From: Flavobacteriales bacterium
Lineage (GTDB): Bacteria > Bacteroidota > Bacteroidia > Flavobacteriales_D > Sanyastnellaceae
Assembly: GCA_027491075.1 (NCBI GenBank)
Contig: JAIXWX010000010.1
Span: 62,001-126,000 of the forward strand
Length of the DNA stretch: 64,000 nt
Direction: 5' to 3'
Both the position numbers and the translations under genes were made by a program. The notes beneath the pieces are model-generated. The model had not been told where the DNA came from and ran no database searches. It worked only from the letters and a program-made list of their open reading frames with translations. Of this stretch, positions 36,892-47,437 are shown piece by piece. The number at the start of each line of letters is the position of its first letter. Position 1 is the first letter of the stretch.

Positions 36892-37269
36892 TTATTTAAC
36901 GGCTTTTTTCTTGTTGGCAACTGTCTTACGCTTACCCTTACGAGTACGTGAGTTGTTCTTTGTAGACTGTCCACGTACAGGAAGACCTACACGGTGACGC
37001 ACTCCACGGTAGCAACCGATGTCCATAAGGCGCTTGATGCTCATTTGAACTTCAGAGCGGAGAGCTCCTTCTACTTTAATTTCGTTGGTTATGGTACCAC
37101 GGATTTTAGAAAGATCGTCGTCATTCCAATCCTGTACTTTCTTGTTTACATCAATACCGTTGTCGATAAGGATTCGACGAGCGGTGCTGCGTCCGATTCC
37201 GAAGATGTAGGTGAGTCCGATTTCACCTCTTTTCTTACGCGGTAAGTCGATACCTGCTATTCTTGCCAT
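36892..37269 (-). CDS. rpsM: Ribosomal protein S13
   Basis: A 125-residue 30S head protein that forms bridges to the 50S subunit. Shows [32 protein letters not shown], and the [17 protein letters not shown] block near residue 100. Full length. Confidence 0.98.
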   Translation of the reverse strand: MARIAGIDLPRKKRGEIGLTYIFGIGRSTARRILIDNGIDVNKKVQDWNDDDLSKIRGTITNEIKVEGALRSEVQMSIKRLMDIGCYRGVRHRVGLPVRGQSTKNNSRTRKGKRKTVANKKKAVK

Positions 37270-37312
37270 TTTTCAAATATGGTTATAGTCCACTCCAAGA
37301 GGAGTGATTAAT

Positions 37313-37429
37313 TTATCCTTGTCTTTGTTTGAACTTTGGGTTCTTCTTGTTAATCACATAAAGCTTTCCCTTTCTGCTCACGATTTTGCAGTCAGCAGAG
37401 CGCTTTTTCAATGATGCACGTACTTTCAT
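37313..37429 (-). CDS. rpmJ: Ribosomal protein L36, zinc-free type
   Basis: A 38-residue protein beginning [10 protein letters not shown] and ending [10 protein letters not shown]. The zinc ligands of the classical form (Cys11, Cys14, Cys27, His33) are Ser, Cys, Asn and Phe, so this is the C-minus type, as is usual in Bacteroidota. Located between rpsM and infA, its standard place. Confidence 0.96.
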   Translation of the reverse strand: MKVRASLKKRSADCKIVSRKGKLYVINKKNPKFKQRQG

Positions 37430-37443
37430 GGTCGTTCAAATAA

Positions 37444-37662
37444 TTATTTATAACGGAAGCTTATCCTTCCTTTTGTCAAATCATACGGTGACATTTCCAC
37501 CTTCACTTTGTCTCCTGGCAGGATACGGATGTAGTGCATTCGCATCTTTCCGGAGATATGGGCAATAATAACGTGTCCATTTTCCAACTCCACGCGGAAC
37601 ATTGCATTTGACAATGCTTCCACGATTGTTCCATCTAACTCTATTGACGTCTGTTTTGCCAT
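37444..37662 (-). CDS. infA: Translation initiation factor IF-1
   Basis: A 72-residue S1/OB-fold protein ([20 protein letters not shown]... [20 protein letters not shown]). It binds the A site of the 30S subunit during initiation. Three bases separate it from map. Confidence 0.97.
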   Translation of the reverse strand: MAKQTSIELDGTIVEALSNAMFRVELENGHVIIAHISGKMRMHYIRILPGDKVKVEMSPYDLTKGRISFRYK

Positions 37663-37665
37663 ATA

Positions 37666-38448
37666 TTAATTCAAGCCTAATGCTTGTTCTACCCATTTAA
37701 AGCTCGACAAAATCTCAGCCTTGTCTTTTCTCACTACGATGGTATGTTCGAAGTGAGCGCTTGGTTTTCCATCTGCGGTTTGAATCGTCCATCCATCTTT
37801 CAATTGACGAACATTTCGAGTTCCTAGGTTAATCATCGGCTCAATGGCAATTACAAGATTTTCTTGCAAAAGCATTCCCGAACCTCTTTTTCCGAAGTTG
37901 GGTACTTCAGGTGCTTCGTGCAAATCTCTGCCGAGGCCGTGTCCTACGAGTTCTCTCACCACTCCAAATCCATTGGATTCAGCGTGAGATTGAACTGCGT
38001 GTCCGATATCCCCTATTCGCTTTCCAGCTACTGCGTTTTCGATTGCGAGTGCGAGCGTTTCCTTTGTTACTTTCAGAAGTTTCAAAACTTCTTCAGCCAC
38101 CTCGCCTACTGCAAACGTGTATGCTGAATCTCCCCAATATCCATCCTTAATTACACCGATGTCTACTGATATGATATCACCAGAATCGAGTGGTTTGGAG
38201 GTAGGAATTCCATGCACCACAGCACTGTTGACGCTGGCGCAGATGGAGTTTGGAAAACCACCGTGCCCAAGAAATCCTGGATAGGCTTTGTGGTCTTTGA
38301 TAAACTCTTCCGCTCTTTTATCCAATTCCAGAGGGGTGATACCCGGCCTGATCATGGATGCCAGCTCCGCTAATGTTTTTCCAACAAGTAAAGAACTTTG
38401 TCTGATGAGCTCAATCTCATCTTCGGTTTTTAAAACCGGTTTTTTCAC
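37666..38448 (-). CDS. map: Type I methionine aminopeptidase
   Basis: A 260-residue enzyme that removes the starting methionine from new proteins. Metal ligands are in DIISVDIGV (Asp), YWGDSAYTF (Asp), LVGHGLGRDLHE (His), IAIEPMI (Glu) and FEHTIVV (Glu). No N-terminal zinc-finger extension. Between secY and infA, as in many bacteria. Confidence 0.97.
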   Translation of the reverse strand: MKKPVLKTEDEIELIRQSSLLVGKTLAELASMIRPGITPLELDKRAEEFIKDHKAYPGFLGHGGFPNSICASVNSAVVHGIPTSKPLDSGDIISVDIGVIKDGYWGDSAYTFAVGEVAEEVLKLLKVTKETLALAIENAVAGKRIGDIGHAVQSHAESNGFGVVRELVGHGLGRDLHEAPEVPNFGKRGSGMLLQENLVIAIEPMINLGTRNVRQLKDGWTIQTADGKPSAHFEHTIVVRKDKAEILSSFKWVEQALGLN

Positions 38449-38458
38449 CTTTTAAATA

Positions 38459-39784
38459 TTAACTCGTATAACCGGAACTAATCGCTGTCTGATTGCGTCC
38501 TCTTACACGGCCTGATTTCATCAGACCATCATAGTGACGCGAAAGGAGATGGCTTTCAATTTGTTGTAACAAATCGAGAATCACCCCAACTGTAATCAGC
38601 AGAGACGTACCGCCAAAAAACTGCCCAAACATTTGGGTTTTCGTTAACCCAACAATCATTACCACAGCGGGCAAAATTGCAATAAGGGCGACAAATATAC
38701 CACCAGGAAGCGTTATATTCGACAAAACTCTATCAATAAATTCAGCAGTGTCCTTTCCAGGCTTTACTCCCGGCACATAATTTCCGTTCTTCTTTAAGTC
38801 GTCAGCGATCTGGTTAGGGTTAGTAACAATCGCTGTATAGAAGAATGTAAAGAGGATAATCATCACAAACAGAAGGAGGTTGTATCCCAATCCCTGAATG
38901 TCCGTTAAGCTCTGTAATATTTTGCTGTCTTGAAGTCCTTCTGAGTTTTGCAACAAAGCTGGAATGAACATGATTGCTTGAGCAAAAATGATCGGCATTA
39001 CACCAGCGCTATTAACTCGCAACGGAATGTACGATCTTGCTCCCTCCCCTTGCGGAAGCATGCTTCCAGAGTTCGCCTGTCTTGCCATTTGAACCGGTAT
39101 TCTGCGGATCGCCTGCGTAATTGCAACCACCGCTCCGATAATCACAATCAAGAAAGCAAGTTCAATCAAGAAGAAGAAGATGGTCTGGCTAGTCGCTTCT
39201 GAGTAGATACCTCTAGGGATATCAGAGATGATACCCGTCATGATAATCAGCGAAGTACCATTTCCAATTCCACGGTCTGTGATTCTCTCACCCAACCACA
39301 TTACAAAAAGTGTGCTCGCCGTAAGGATCAATGTTGCAGAGATGTTCCAGAACATGGTGTCAGGTCTAGCGGCATCTGGCACGTATTGAGTGATATAGCT
39401 TGGTGCTTGCACAACCGCGATAGCGATGGTCAGATAGCGCGTCCACTGCGTAATTTTCTTTCTTCCACTCTCCCCTTCTTTTTGTAATTTTTGGATGCTA
39501 GGCACAGCAAGTCCGAGCAATTGGATAACGATAGAAGCCGAGATATACGGCATAACACCCAACGCAAAAATAGAAGCACGGCTGAAGGCACCACCGGTAA
39601 ATAGACCGAGGAAAGCCAAAAGTCCTTCTTCTTCCTCTTGCTTGAGGGCTCCAGCGTCGATACCTGGCAGAACAATGAAAGAACCAATTCGATAAACCAG
39701 CAACAACAAAAGAGTGTAGCCGATTTTATTCCTCAGCTCTTCATGTCTGTAGATATCCTTAAATTTATTGAAAAATTCTTTCAT
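38459..39784 (-). CDS. secY: Preprotein translocase subunit SecY
   Basis: A 441-residue, ten-helix inner-membrane channel for protein export. Recognised by FVLPGIDAGAL, LGVMPYISASIVIQLL and GERITDRGIGNGTSLIIM, and by the late segment GGTSLLITVGVILDLLQQIES. Lies 10 bases downstream-side of map and 6 bases from rplO in the spc part of the cluster. Confidence 0.98.
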   Translation of the reverse strand: MKEFFNKFKDIYRHEELRNKIGYTLLLLLVYRIGSFIVLPGIDAGALKQEEEEGLLAFLGLFTGGAFSRASIFALGVMPYISASIVIQLLGLAVPSIQKLQKEGESGRKKITQWTRYLTIAIAVVQAPSYITQYVPDAARPDTMFWNISATLILTASTLFVMWLGERITDRGIGNGTSLIIMTGIISDIPRGIYSEATSQTIFFFLIELAFLIVIIGAVVAITQAIRRIPVQMARQANSGSMLPQGEGARSYIPLRVNSAGVMPIIFAQAIMFIPALLQNSEGLQDSKILQSLTDIQGLGYNLLLFVMIILFTFFYTAIVTNPNQIADDLKKNGNYVPGVKPGKDTAEFIDRVLSNITLPGGIFVALIAILPAVVMIVGLTKTQMFGQFFGGTSLLITVGVILDLLQQIESHLLSRHYDGLMKSGRVRGRNQTAISSGYTS

Positions 39785-39790
39785 AAAGTG

Positions 39791-40237
39791 TTAGAGTGTA
39801 GTAACAGTACCGCCGAGTTTTTCGATAGCATCCTTTGCAGTAGCAGAGAATCCGTGAGCAGTCACAGAAAGTTTTCCTTTCAGTTCGCCGCGACCGAGGA
39901 TCTTCACTAGATCTTTCTTTGCGCAGATTCCGTATTCTACAAGCGTATCGTGGCTGATTTCAGTAAGGCTATACTTTTCAGCGAGGAATTGAAGCGTATC
40001 AAGGTTGATCGCTTTGTATTCTACACGATTGATATTTTTAAAGCCGAACTTAGGCAAACGGCGTTGAAGAGGCATTTGACCACCTTCAAATCCGATTTTG
40101 CGCTTTGTACCTGAGCGCTGACCAGCACCTTTGTGACCACGAGTAGAAGTACCACCATGGCCAGAACCTTCACCGCGACCAACGCGCTTGCGGTTTTTAA
40201 TGGAGCCTTCAGCAGGCTTAAGGTTATTGAGTTTCAT
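39791..40237 (-). CDS. rplO: Ribosomal protein L15
   Basis: A 148-residue 50S protein with a Gly/Arg-rich N-terminus (RVGRGEGSGHGGTSTRGHKG) that reaches into 23S rRNA, and a globular C-terminal half. Full length. Confidence 0.98.
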   Translation of the reverse strand: MKLNNLKPAEGSIKNRKRVGRGEGSGHGGTSTRGHKGAGQRSGTKRKIGFEGGQMPLQRRLPKFGFKNINRVEYKAINLDTLQFLAEKYSLTEISHDTLVEYGICAKKDLVKILGRGELKGKLSVTAHGFSATAKDAIEKLGGTVTTL

Positions 40238-40265
40238 ATTTTTTACCTAAAATAAGAGGAGTCAA

Positions 40266-40445
40266 TTATTTGTATTCCACTTTAAGCAGGTGGCGGACTG
40301 CACGAATCATTCCTTCGATGTTAGGAGACAAATCCTTTTCAACTGGAACGTTCAATTTTTTAATCCCGAGGGCTTCGATCGTTAGCTTTTGACGTTTTGG
40401 TTGGTCAATCGCGCTACGAACTTGGGTGATAACAACTTTTGCCAT
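40266..40445 (-). CDS. rpmD: Ribosomal protein L30
   Basis: A 59-residue 50S protein, MAKVVITQVRSAID... QKLTIEALGIKKLN... IRAVRHLLKVEYK, encoded in the usual place between rpsE and rplO. Stop TAA at 40266. Confidence 0.96.
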   Translation of the reverse strand: MAKVVITQVRSAIDQPKRQKLTIEALGIKKLNVPVEKDLSPNIEGMIRAVRHLLKVEYK

Positions 40446-40455
40446 TTTGATTCAA

Positions 40456-40968
40456 TTATCCGTTGTACACTTTTTCGAGGGAGATACCACGCATGCGAGC
40501 GATATCATGAGGGTTGCGTAGTTTGCTAAGCGCATCCAAAGTCGCCTTCACCACGTTGTGTGGGTTAGAAGATCCTTTCGATTTTGCCAATACGTCTGTT
40601 ACACCAGCTGATTCAAGCACTGCGCGCATCGCACCACCGGCGATTACTCCAGTTCCGTGAGAAGCAGGCTTGATGAATACGCGAGCACCACCAAACTTAC
40701 CGTTTTGTTCGTGAGGAATGGTTCCTTTGAACACGGGTACTTGGATGAGGTTTTTCTTAGCATCTTCAACCGCCTTAGTAACTGCTTCAGATACTTCTTT
40801 TGACTTACCAAGTCCGTGACCAACCACACCATTTTCATTACCCACTACTACGATAGCGGCGAATCCGAAAGTGCGACCACCTTTAGTTACTTTGGTGACA
40901 CGGTTGACTGCTACGAGGCGGTCCTTTAATTCTGTTTCGCTTGAGCGAACTGTTCTAGCTTCTGCCAT
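40456..40968 (-). CDS. rpsE: Ribosomal protein S5
   Basis: A 170-residue protein at the mRNA entry side of the 30S subunit, important for decoding accuracy. Shows [21 protein letters not shown] (N-terminal double-stranded RNA-binding domain) and [21 protein letters not shown]. Confidence 0.98.
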   Translation of the reverse strand: MAEARTVRSSETELKDRLVAVNRVTKVTKGGRTFGFAAIVVVGNENGVVGHGLGKSKEVSEAVTKAVEDAKKNLIQVPVFKGTIPHEQNGKFGGARVFIKPASHGTGVIAGGAMRAVLESAGVTDVLAKSKGSSNPHNVVKATLDALSKLRNPHDIARMRGISLEKVYNG

Positions 40969-40976
40969 GACTTCTA

Positions 40977-41330
40977 TTAGAATTTAAGGCCTGCCTCACG
41001 AGCTGCTTCGGCCAATGATTTAACACGTCCATGATATAAGTAACCACCTCTGTCGAACACTACTTCGTTGATACCGGCAGCCAATGCGCGTTCTGCGATT
41101 TGCTGACCAACCAATTTAGCTTGTTCTACTTTGGCCACCTTCTGCGCATCCTTCATCGTGAGAGAAGATGCTGAAGCGAGGGTTACACCTTTCAGATCGT
41201 CAATGATCTGAGCGTAGATTTGGCTATTGCTGCGGAACACAGACAAACGAGGTCTTGTATTAGTGCCCTTAACACTAGCTCTGATTCTTTTGCGAATTTT
41301 AGCTCTGCGAGCTTCTTTGCTGAATGCCAT
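40977..41330 (-). CDS. rplR: Ribosomal protein L18
   Basis: A 117-residue 5S rRNA-binding protein: [20 protein letters not shown], then YAQIIDD and [20 protein letters not shown]. Full length; 8 bases from rpsE. Confidence 0.98.
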   Translation of the reverse strand: MAFSKEARRAKIRKRIRASVKGTNTRPRLSVFRSNSQIYAQIIDDLKGVTLASASSLTMKDAQKVAKVEQAKLVGQQIAERALAAGINEVVFDRGGYLYHGRVKSLAEAAREAGLKF

Positions 41331-41342
41331 TGCTGATTCTTA

Positions 41343-41894
41343 TTATTTAGCTGCTGACTTACCAGCTTTTTTACGTACATATTCTCCGATATAACGCACA
41401 CCTTTTCCTTTGTATGGTTCTGGAGCGCGCAGGCTACGGATTTTCGCCGCTACCTGACCGATCAATTGCTTGTCAAAACTTTCCAAGGTGATCAATGGGT
41501 TCTCCCCTTTTTCTGCCTTGGCAGCTACTTTAATCTCCGTTGGAAGTTCAAACACGATCGGGTGGCTGAATCCGAGTGTCAATTCAAGTTGTTGGCCATT
41601 TGCTTTCGCACGATAACCTACACCGATCATCTCGAGTTCTTTTTTCCATCCGGTGCTAACACCCACTACCATGTTATTGATGAGTGAGCGGTACAAACCG
41701 TGCTTTGATCTTGCATCTTTGTGATCACTCGTACGAGACAAAGTAATCTGTCCGTCAGCGATTTCGATGTTTACAACTGGATCGATGTCCTGATGTAATT
41801 CTCCTTTGGGACCTTTCACCTTAACCACTCCATTGCTGAAGTTTACTTCAACACCTGAGGCGATTTTGATGGGGGCTTTTCCTATCCTTGACAT
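41343..41894 (-). CDS. rplF: Ribosomal protein L6
   Basis: A 183-residue 50S protein near the factor-binding site, made of two related domains. Recognised by MSRIGKAPIKIASGVEV and the C-terminal IRSLRAPEPYKGKGVRYIGE. Confidence 0.98.
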   Translation of the reverse strand: MSRIGKAPIKIASGVEVNFSNGVVKVKGPKGELHQDIDPVVNIEIADGQITLSRTSDHKDARSKHGLYRSLINNMVVGVSTGWKKELEMIGVGYRAKANGQQLELTLGFSHPIVFELPTEIKVAAKAEKGENPLITLESFDKQLIGQVAAKIRSLRAPEPYKGKGVRYIGEYVRKKAGKSAAK

Positions 41895-41917
41895 GGGTCA
41901 AAAGTTTTTTCTGATTC

Positions 41918-42313
41918 TTAGTAAACGTAACACAATACTTCGCCACCAACGTTTTCGTTGCGGGCTTCTTTATCTGTCATTACTCCTTTTGAAGTAGACA
42001 TTACCGCGATACCCAATCCGTTTAATACGCGAGGAAGTGCATCAGCTCCTGTGTATTTGCGGTGACCTGGTGAGGAAACGCGCTCGATATTGGTGATTGC
42101 TGGGATTCTAGTTTTCGGATTGTACTTCAAAGCAATTTTGATAGTACCTGGCTTTCCGTCCTCGAACTTATAGTTGAGGATGTAACCCTTATCGTGAAGG
42201 ATTTTAGTGATTTCCTTCTTCAAGTTAGACGCAGGGATTTCAACCACCTTGTGGCGTGCGATCTGCGCATTTCTGATGCGGGTCAAATAATCTGCTATTG
42301 GATCAGTAAACAT
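41918..42313 (-). CDS. rpsH: Ribosomal protein S8
   Basis: A 131-residue 16S rRNA-binding protein: [19 protein letters not shown] and the C-terminal [18 protein letters not shown]. In E. coli S8 represses the spc operon by binding mRNA in front of L5; this was not tested here. Confidence 0.98.
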   Translation of the reverse strand: MFTDPIADYLTRIRNAQIARHKVVEIPASNLKKEITKILHDKGYILNYKFEDGKPGTIKIALKYNPKTRIPAITNIERVSSPGHRKYTGADALPRVLNGLGIAVMSTSKGVMTDKEARNENVGGEVLCYVY

Positions 42314-42341
42314 TGTTACGTCTTTTTCTTAATTAAATAAA

Positions 42342-42611
42342 TTACCAGCTCGCTTTTTTCACTCCTGGGATTTTTCCATTGAGGGCCAATTCGCGGAATT
42401 GGTTACGGCACAGACCAAATTGGCGCATGTAACCGCGAGGGCGACCCGTTAGTTGACAACGGTTGCGTACTCTCACCTTGCTGCTGTTTTTAGGTAGCTT
42501 TTGCAAAGCATCCCAATCTCCTGCAGCTTTTAATTCTTCGCGCTTTGCAGCGAACTTATCCACCAATGCGATGCGCTTACGCTCGCGGGCTTTCATTGAT
42601 TCCTTAGCCAT
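42342..42611 (-). CDS. rpsN: Ribosomal protein S14, long zinc-free type
   Basis: An 89-residue S14: [13 protein letters not shown]... [21 protein letters not shown]. It is the long form without the CxxC zinc knuckle pairs of short S14. Confidence 0.98.
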   Translation of the reverse strand: MAKESMKARERKRIALVDKFAAKREELKAAGDWDALQKLPKNSSKVRVRNRCQLTGRPRGYMRQFGLCRNQFRELALNGKIPGVKKASW

Positions 42612-42632
42612 GGTATTTTTTCGTGGTAATTT

Positions 42633-43181
42633 TTATTTTGTAAATGGGAATCCGAATTCTTCCAAAAGTGCTTTTGCTTCTTCGTTGGTTTTCGCGGTAG
42701 TCACAAAAGTGATATCCAAACCATTGAGTGCTTTCACTTTGTCCAAATCAATTTCAGGGAAAATGATTTGTTCTTTCACACCGAAGGTAAAGTTACCTCT
42801 TCCATCAAATCCGCTGGATTTAACACCACGGAAGTCACGAGTACGAGGTAGTGCTACAGCGATCAAGCGATCGAGGAATTCAAACATTCTGTCGCCACGG
42901 AGAGTTACTTTCGCTCCAATCGCTACACCTTTACGCAATTTGAAGTTCGAAATATCTTTTGTAGACATGGTAGGCACCGCCTTTTGTCCACTGAATAAAG
43001 TCATTTCCTCCACAGCAGCATCGATGAGTTTCTTGTCTGCAGTTGCTTTACCAAGACCTTGATTGAGGCAGATTTTGGTAATGCGAGGCACTTGCATCGA
43101 TGAAGTATATTCAAAACGCTTCATCAAACTAGGAGCGATTTCCTCCTGGTATCTTGTTCTTAAACGTGGTACGTAGCTCAT
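42633..43181 (-). CDS. rplE: Ribosomal protein L5
   Basis: A 182-residue 5S rRNA-binding protein of the 50S central protuberance: [33 protein letters not shown] and [20 protein letters not shown]. Start overlaps the rplX stop (ATGA), indicating coupled translation. Confidence 0.98.
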   Translation of the reverse strand: MSYVPRLRTRYQEEIAPSLMKRFEYTSSMQVPRITKICLNQGLGKATADKKLIDAAVEEMTLFSGQKAVPTMSTKDISNFKLRKGVAIGAKVTLRGDRMFEFLDRLIAVALPRTRDFRGVKSSGFDGRGNFTFGVKEQIIFPEIDLDKVKALNGLDITFVTTAKTNEEAKALLEEFGFPFTK

Positions 43182-43498
43182 TTGAGTGTCTCCCCTGATT
43201 TTTTAGAATAACGTTCTAGCTTTCCATCAGCATTTCTTCTACGGCCCACGCGAGTAGCGTTTCCTTTTGCGTCTACAACTTTAACGTTGCTGATGTGAAT
43301 TCCTGCTTCCATTTTCTCAATTCCACCTTGTGGATTTTGAGCAGATGGTTTGCGGTGTTTGGTGACCATATTGACACCTTCAACGATGACACGATCGTTG
43401 TCGCGGTTTACCGCTGTAACACGAGCTTGTTTGCCCTTGTTTTCGCCGGCTGTTACCACAACGAGGTCACCTTTTTTTATTTTGAGTCGCTTTTGCAT
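43178..43498 (-). CDS. rplX: Ribosomal protein L24
   Basis: A 106-residue KOW-domain protein that starts 50S assembly: [20 protein letters not shown] at the N-terminus and [18 protein letters not shown] in the middle. Confidence 0.98.
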   Translation of the reverse strand: MQKRLKIKKGDLVVVTAGENKGKQARVTAVNRDNDRVIVEGVNMVTKHRKPSAQNPQGGIEKMEAGIHISNVKVVDAKGNATRVGRRRNADGKLERYSKKSGETLK

Positions 43499-43518
43499 CG
43501 CGCTTAAATTTTGCTTTT

Positions 43519-43887
43519 TTAAAGTACTTCTGGAGCTAATGATATAATTTTCATGTAGTCTTTTTCACGCAGTTCGCGCGCTACTGGACCGAAGATACGC
43601 GTTCCGCGCATTTCCCCTTGGTTATTGAGGAGTACAACAGCGTTGTCGTCGAAGCGGATATAGCTTCCGTCGCCGCGGCGTACTTCTTTTTTAGTGCGAA
43701 CAATTACTGCTTTAGAAACTGCGCCTTTCTTCACGTTTCCACCCGGTAATGCATCCTTCACGGTTACCACGATCTGGTCACCTAGAGAGGCGTAGCGACG
43801 GCGGGTTCCGCCCAATACACGGATCACGAGAACTTCGCGCGCTCCGCTGTTATCTGCTACTTTAAGTCGAGACTCATTCTGTATCAT
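43519..43887 (-). CDS. rplN: Ribosomal protein L14
   Basis: A 122-residue 50S protein at the subunit interface: [19 protein letters not shown] and [32 protein letters not shown]. Confidence 0.98.
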   Translation of the reverse strand: MIQNESRLKVADNSGAREVLVIRVLGGTRRRYASLGDQIVVTVKDALPGGNVKKGAVSKAVIVRTKKEVRRGDGSYIRFDDNAVVLLNNQGEMRGTRIFGPVARELREKDYMKIISLAPEVL

Positions 43888-43909
43888 AGCTCAAAATCTT
43901 TTTTACGGC

Positions 43910-44164
43910 TTATTTCGCCTTTTCAATAATCTCTACCATTCTCCAGCGTTTGAGTTTGCTGAGTGGACGAGTTTCCATGATTCTAACGGTGTCACCAATT
44001 CCACACTCCTCTTTTTCGTCATGTGCCATGAACTTTTTAGAGTGCTTTACGAACTTACCGTACTTAGGGTGCATCACTTTTGTTTCTACCGTAACAACGA
44101 TAGACTTGTTCATCTTGTTAGATGTGACTACACCGATTCTTTCTTTACGAAGATTCCTTTCCAT
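43910..44164 (-). CDS. rpsQ: Ribosomal protein S17
   Basis: An 84-residue OB-fold 16S-binding protein: [18 protein letters not shown]... [19 protein letters not shown]. Full length. Confidence 0.98.
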   Translation of the reverse strand: MERNLRKERIGVVTSNKMNKSIVVTVETKVMHPKYGKFVKHSKKFMAHDEKEECGIGDTVRIMETRPLSKLKRWRMVEIIEKAK

Positions 44165-44176
44165 TACAAGGACCCC

Positions 44177-44371
44177 TTATTTATTATTTTTTCTTTCATT
44201 TAAAACAGTCTCCATGCGGGCGATCTCACGTCTTTTGTTGCGGATCTGCATTGGATTTTCTGTTCCTGCGATGTGGTGACCAAATTTCATTTTGGCCAAA
44301 GCATCTTTTTCTTCCTTGATTTTAGCAAGGATGTCAGTTTCTGACATATTTCTGATATCTGCAGCTTTCAT
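44177..44371 (-). CDS. rpmC: Ribosomal protein L29
   Basis: A 64-residue two-helix protein at the peptide exit tunnel: IRNMSETDILAKIKEEKDA... IRNKRREIARMETVLNER. Confidence 0.97.
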   Translation of the reverse strand: MKAADIRNMSETDILAKIKEEKDALAKMKFGHHIAGTENPMQIRNKRREIARMETVLNERKNNK

Positions 44372-44382
44372 TGCTGTAATTA

Positions 44383-44802
44383 TTATTCTACGTAATCAGG
44401 ACGAACGATGAACTTGGTGCGGCAAGGCAATTTTTGCGCTGCCAGGCGAAGGGCTTCTTCAGCCACTGCGAGAGGAACACCTTCTGCTTCGAAGATGATT
44501 CTTCCGGGCTTGATCACGGCTACCCAGTGATCAGGAGCTCCTTTACCTTTACCCATACGAACCTCAGCGGGTTTTGCCGTGATAGGCTTGTCTGGGAATA
44601 TTCTGATCCATACCTTACCTTCTCTCTTCATGAAGCGGGTAAGAGCCACACGGGCAGCTTCCAATTGACGGGAAGTGATGAATCCTTCATCAAGTGTCTT
44701 GATGGCAAAGCTTCCGAAGGCGAGCTGAGAACCGCGATGTGCGATACCTTTGATCTTACCTTTCTGCTGCTTTCTGTATTTCGTCCTTTTTGGCTGTAAC
44801 AT
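44383..44802 (-). CDS. rplP: Ribosomal protein L16
   Basis: A 139-residue 50S protein near the A-site t[42 protein letters not shown] and [19 protein letters not shown]. Confidence 0.98.
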   Translation of the reverse strand: MLQPKRTKYRKQQKGKIKGIAHRGSQLAFGSFAIKTLDEGFITSRQLEAARVALTRFMKREGKVWIRIFPDKPITAKPAEVRMGKGKGAPDHWVAVIKPGRIIFEAEGVPLAVAEEALRLAAQKLPCRTKFIVRPDYVE

Positions 44803-44834
44803 GGTCGTTTATCTTGACGCTGTTTCTAAATTTA

Positions 44835-45602
44835 TTATCCGCGACGCTCTTTTCTCTCTCCGCGTCCACCTCCGCGACGATTGTCACGGCCTGGTCTTTC
44901 GGGGCGTTCTTGTCTTTCGTTGCCACCTGTTCTCTTCTGAACAGTTGCTTGTCCGAAGTTCGGGCTAAGATCTCTCTTACCGTATACTTCACCTCTGCAG
45001 ATCCACACTTTCACACCGATTCTTCCGTATGCAGTGTGTGCTTCTGCGTGATGGTAATCGATATCAGCTCTTAGCGTATGAAGAGGAGTTCTTCCTTCCT
45101 TGTAAGTCTCAGAGCGAGCGATTTCTGCGCCATTCAAACGGCCTGAAATCGTTACTTTGATACCCTCGGCTCCCATTCTCATAGAGGAGCTCAAAGAAAG
45201 TTTTGTTGCTCTTCTGTAGCTGATGCGGCCTTCAATCTGACGGCAGATACCATCTGCTACCAAGCGTGCATCCAACTCCGGGCGCTTGATTTCAAAGATG
45301 TTGATTTGAACATCCTTTCCGGTGAGTTTCTTCAACTCTTCCTTCAATTTGTCCACCTCAGATCCGGCTTTTCCGATAATCACACCGGGGCGAGCAGTGT
45401 TGATGGTTACAGTGACCAACTTCAGTGTTCTTTCGATCACGATTTTAGACACCGATGCTTTTTTCAAACGAGCCATCAGATACTTACGGATCTTATCGTC
45501 TTCAACGATTTTCTCAACGTAGTTATTACCGCCGTACCAATTGCTGTCCCAGCCCTTGATGAAGCCGAGTCGGTTACCTATCGGGTTACATTTTTGTCCC
45601 AT
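44835..45602 (-). CDS. rpsC: Ribosomal protein S3
   Basis: A 255-residue protein at the mRNA entry channel. The KH domain is visible at about residues 65-80 ([20 protein letters not shown]). The C-terminal 30 residues are Arg/Gly-rich and repetitive ([19 protein letters not shown]), longer than in E. coli. Confidence 0.98.
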   Translation of the reverse strand: MGQKCNPIGNRLGFIKGWDSNWYGGNNYVEKIVEDDKIRKYLMARLKKASVSKIVIERTLKLVTVTINTARPGVIIGKAGSEVDKLKEELKKLTGKDVQINIFEIKRPELDARLVADGICRQIEGRISYRRATKLSLSSSMRMGAEGIKVTISGRLNGAEIARSETYKEGRTPLHTLRADIDYHHAEAHTAYGRIGVKVWICRGEVYGKRDLSPNFGQATVQKRTGGNERQERPERPGRDNRRGGGRGERKERRG

Positions 45603-45614
45603 TCTAGCTTCCTA

Positions 45615-46007
45615 TTATTTTTTATCCAAGATGATTGTGACATGATTACTGCGCTTGCGAATCTTGTGCGCACGACCTTGCGGTGCGGGGCTGATACGCT
45701 TTAGCGTTTTTGATACATCTACACGTATATCCTTCACGATTACGTTAGAGGTAGCAATATCTTCCCCAGAGTTTTTCGCTTGCCAGTTGCTAATTGCAGA
45801 GCGGAGAAGCTTTTCCATTGGCACTGCTGCGTGCTTTCTGGTAAACTTGAGGATATTGAGAGCAGCTACTACTTCCTTACCGCGGATGATGTCTGCCACA
45901 AGGCGCATCTTACGAGGAGAAGTCGGTTGAGACTTCAAGCTTGCGATCGAAGTATTCTTGCGCTCTTCTTTCAGCCTTTCGGCCATATTTCTTTTACGAA
46001 CTCCCAT
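45615..46007 (-). CDS. rplV: Ribosomal protein L22
   Basis: A 130-residue 50S protein whose loop lines the exit tunnel: SLKSQPTSPRKMRLVADIIR and the tip region around KTLKRISPAPQGRAHKIRKR. An in-frame ATG at residue 8 (45986) is an alternative start. Confidence 0.97.
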   Translation of the reverse strand: MGVRKRNMAERLKEERKNTSIASLKSQPTSPRKMRLVADIIRGKEVVAALNILKFTRKHAAVPMEKLLRSAISNWQAKNSGEDIATSNVIVKDIRVDVSKTLKRISPAPQGRAHKIRKRSNHVTIILDKK

Positions 46008-46029
46008 TTTCTTGTCTTTTTAGCCGGGA

Positions 46030-46296
46030 TTATTTTCTGTTACCTGAGTGACCGCGGAAGTTGCGGGTTGGAGAAAATTCTCCAAGTTTATGTCCAACCA
46101 TGTTCTCGGTTACATACACTGGAATGAATTGCTTTCCATTGTGCACTGCGATGGTGAGACCAACGAAGTCTGGAGTAATGGTGCTAGCTCTGCTCCATGT
46201 TTTGATGACACTCTTCTTTCCAGAAGTCTGCGCATCTTCTACTCTCTTCGCCAATTTGTAGTGTACAAAAGGCGGTTTTTTAAGCGACCTTGCCAT
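46030..46296 (-). CDS. rpsS: Ribosomal protein S19
   Basis: An 88-residue 30S head protein: [31 protein letters not shown] and [17 protein letters not shown]. Full length. Confidence 0.98.
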   Translation of the reverse strand: MARSLKKPPFVHYKLAKRVEDAQTSGKKSVIKTWSRASTITPDFVGLTIAVHNGKQFIPVYVTENMVGHKLGEFSPTRNFRGHSGNRK

Positions 46297-46304
46297 GTCT
46301 TATC

Positions 46305-47129
46305 TTATTTCTTTCTGCGTTCAATGATGAATTTGGATGAAGGCTTCTTGTTCTTACGAGTTTTGAAACCTTTTGCGATCATGCCCTTGCGTGAGCGTGG
46401 GTGACCACCTGATTGGCGACCCTCACCACCACCCATTGGGTGATCGACTGGGTTCATCGCCACACCACGAACACGTGGTCTGCGACCTAGCCAACGGCTG
46501 CGTCCTGCTTTACCTGAACGAACCAAGTTGTGCTCTGCGTTGGATACTACGCCTATTGTAGCAATACAGTCGGCTAAGATCAAGCGAGTTTCACCAGATG
46601 GCATCGAGATTACAGCATACGCTCCATCACGTGCAGACAACTGAGCATAAGAACCAGCGCTTCTTGCTATCGCTCCACCCTTTCCTGGCTTCATCTCGAT
46701 GTTGTGGATGGTTGTTCCTAGGGGAATGCTGCGCAATGGCAAAGCATTTCCAATCTCAGGTGCAGCACTTGCTCCACTCATGATAGTTTGTCCAACTGTC
46801 AACCCTTGAGGAGCGAGGATGTATCTCTTCTCTCCATCCGCATACTCCACTAGAGCGATGCGAGCAGAACGGTTTGGATCGTATTCGATGGTCAAGACCG
46901 TTGCAGCTACTTCGTGCTTGTTACGTTTGAAGTCAATCAAACGATACTTGCGCTTGTGTCCGCCACCGATCATACGCATGGTGCGCTTACCTTGGTTGTT
47001 ACGACCGCCGGTCTTCTTCAAAGGAACTACAAGTGCCTTGAAGGGTTTGTCGGTTGTCAATTCTTCGAAAGTCTGTGCGACTTTGAAGCGTGTACCCGGA
47101 GTTACCGGATTAAGTTTTCTAATGCCCAT
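46305..47129 (-). CDS. rplB: Ribosomal protein L2
   Basis: A 274-residue core 50S protein close to the peptidyl transferase centre: [20 protein letters not shown] in the N-terminal half and [19 protein letters not shown] at about residues 218-236, which holds the conserved His. Confidence 0.98.
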   Translation of the reverse strand: MGIRKLNPVTPGTRFKVAQTFEELTTDKPFKALVVPLKKTGGRNNQGKRTMRMIGGGHKRKYRLIDFKRNKHEVAATVLTIEYDPNRSARIALVEYADGEKRYILAPQGLTVGQTIMSGASAAPEIGNALPLRSIPLGTTIHNIEMKPGKGGAIARSAGSYAQLSARDGAYAVISMPSGETRLILADCIATIGVVSNAEHNLVRSGKAGRSRWLGRRPRVRGVAMNPVDHPMGGGEGRQSGGHPRSRKGMIAKGFKTRKNKKPSSKFIIERRKK

Positions 47130-47143
47130 TTTCCGAGTATATC

Positions 47144-47434
47144 TTAAATGTTGGCGTAAAAGTCAATGGTCTCACCTGCTTTCAAAGACACGATCGCTTT
47201 TTTATAGCTCTTCGAACGTCCTTCGATGATAGCAGTTTTTGTATAGCGCGTTTTGCGCTTTCCGTCATAGCGGAGAGTATTCACTGCGGTTACACTCACC
47301 CCGTAAGCTTTTTCTATAGCTTTTTTGATTTCAATCTTATTCGCATTCACGTCTACGATGAAACCATACTTGCCTTGCTTCTCTTGGAGCGCAGTCATTT
47401 TCTCTGTTACGAGTGGTCTGATCAAGATTCCCAT
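47144..47434 (-). CDS. rplW: Ribosomal protein L23
   Basis: A 96-residue protein at the exit tunnel where trigger factor and SRP dock: [20 protein letters not shown]... [20 protein letters not shown]. Confidence 0.98.
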   Translation of the reverse strand: MGILIRPLVTEKMTALQEKQGKYGFIVDVNANKIEIKKAIEKAYGVSVTAVNTLRYDGKRKTRYTKTAIIEGRSKSYKKAIVSLKAGETIDFYANI

Positions 47435-47437
47435 GGC

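Noticed and set aside
37313-37429. Missing zinc ligands in L36 as a novelty
   Set aside because: The zinc-free form of L36 is the usual one in Bacteroidota, so it is expected here.
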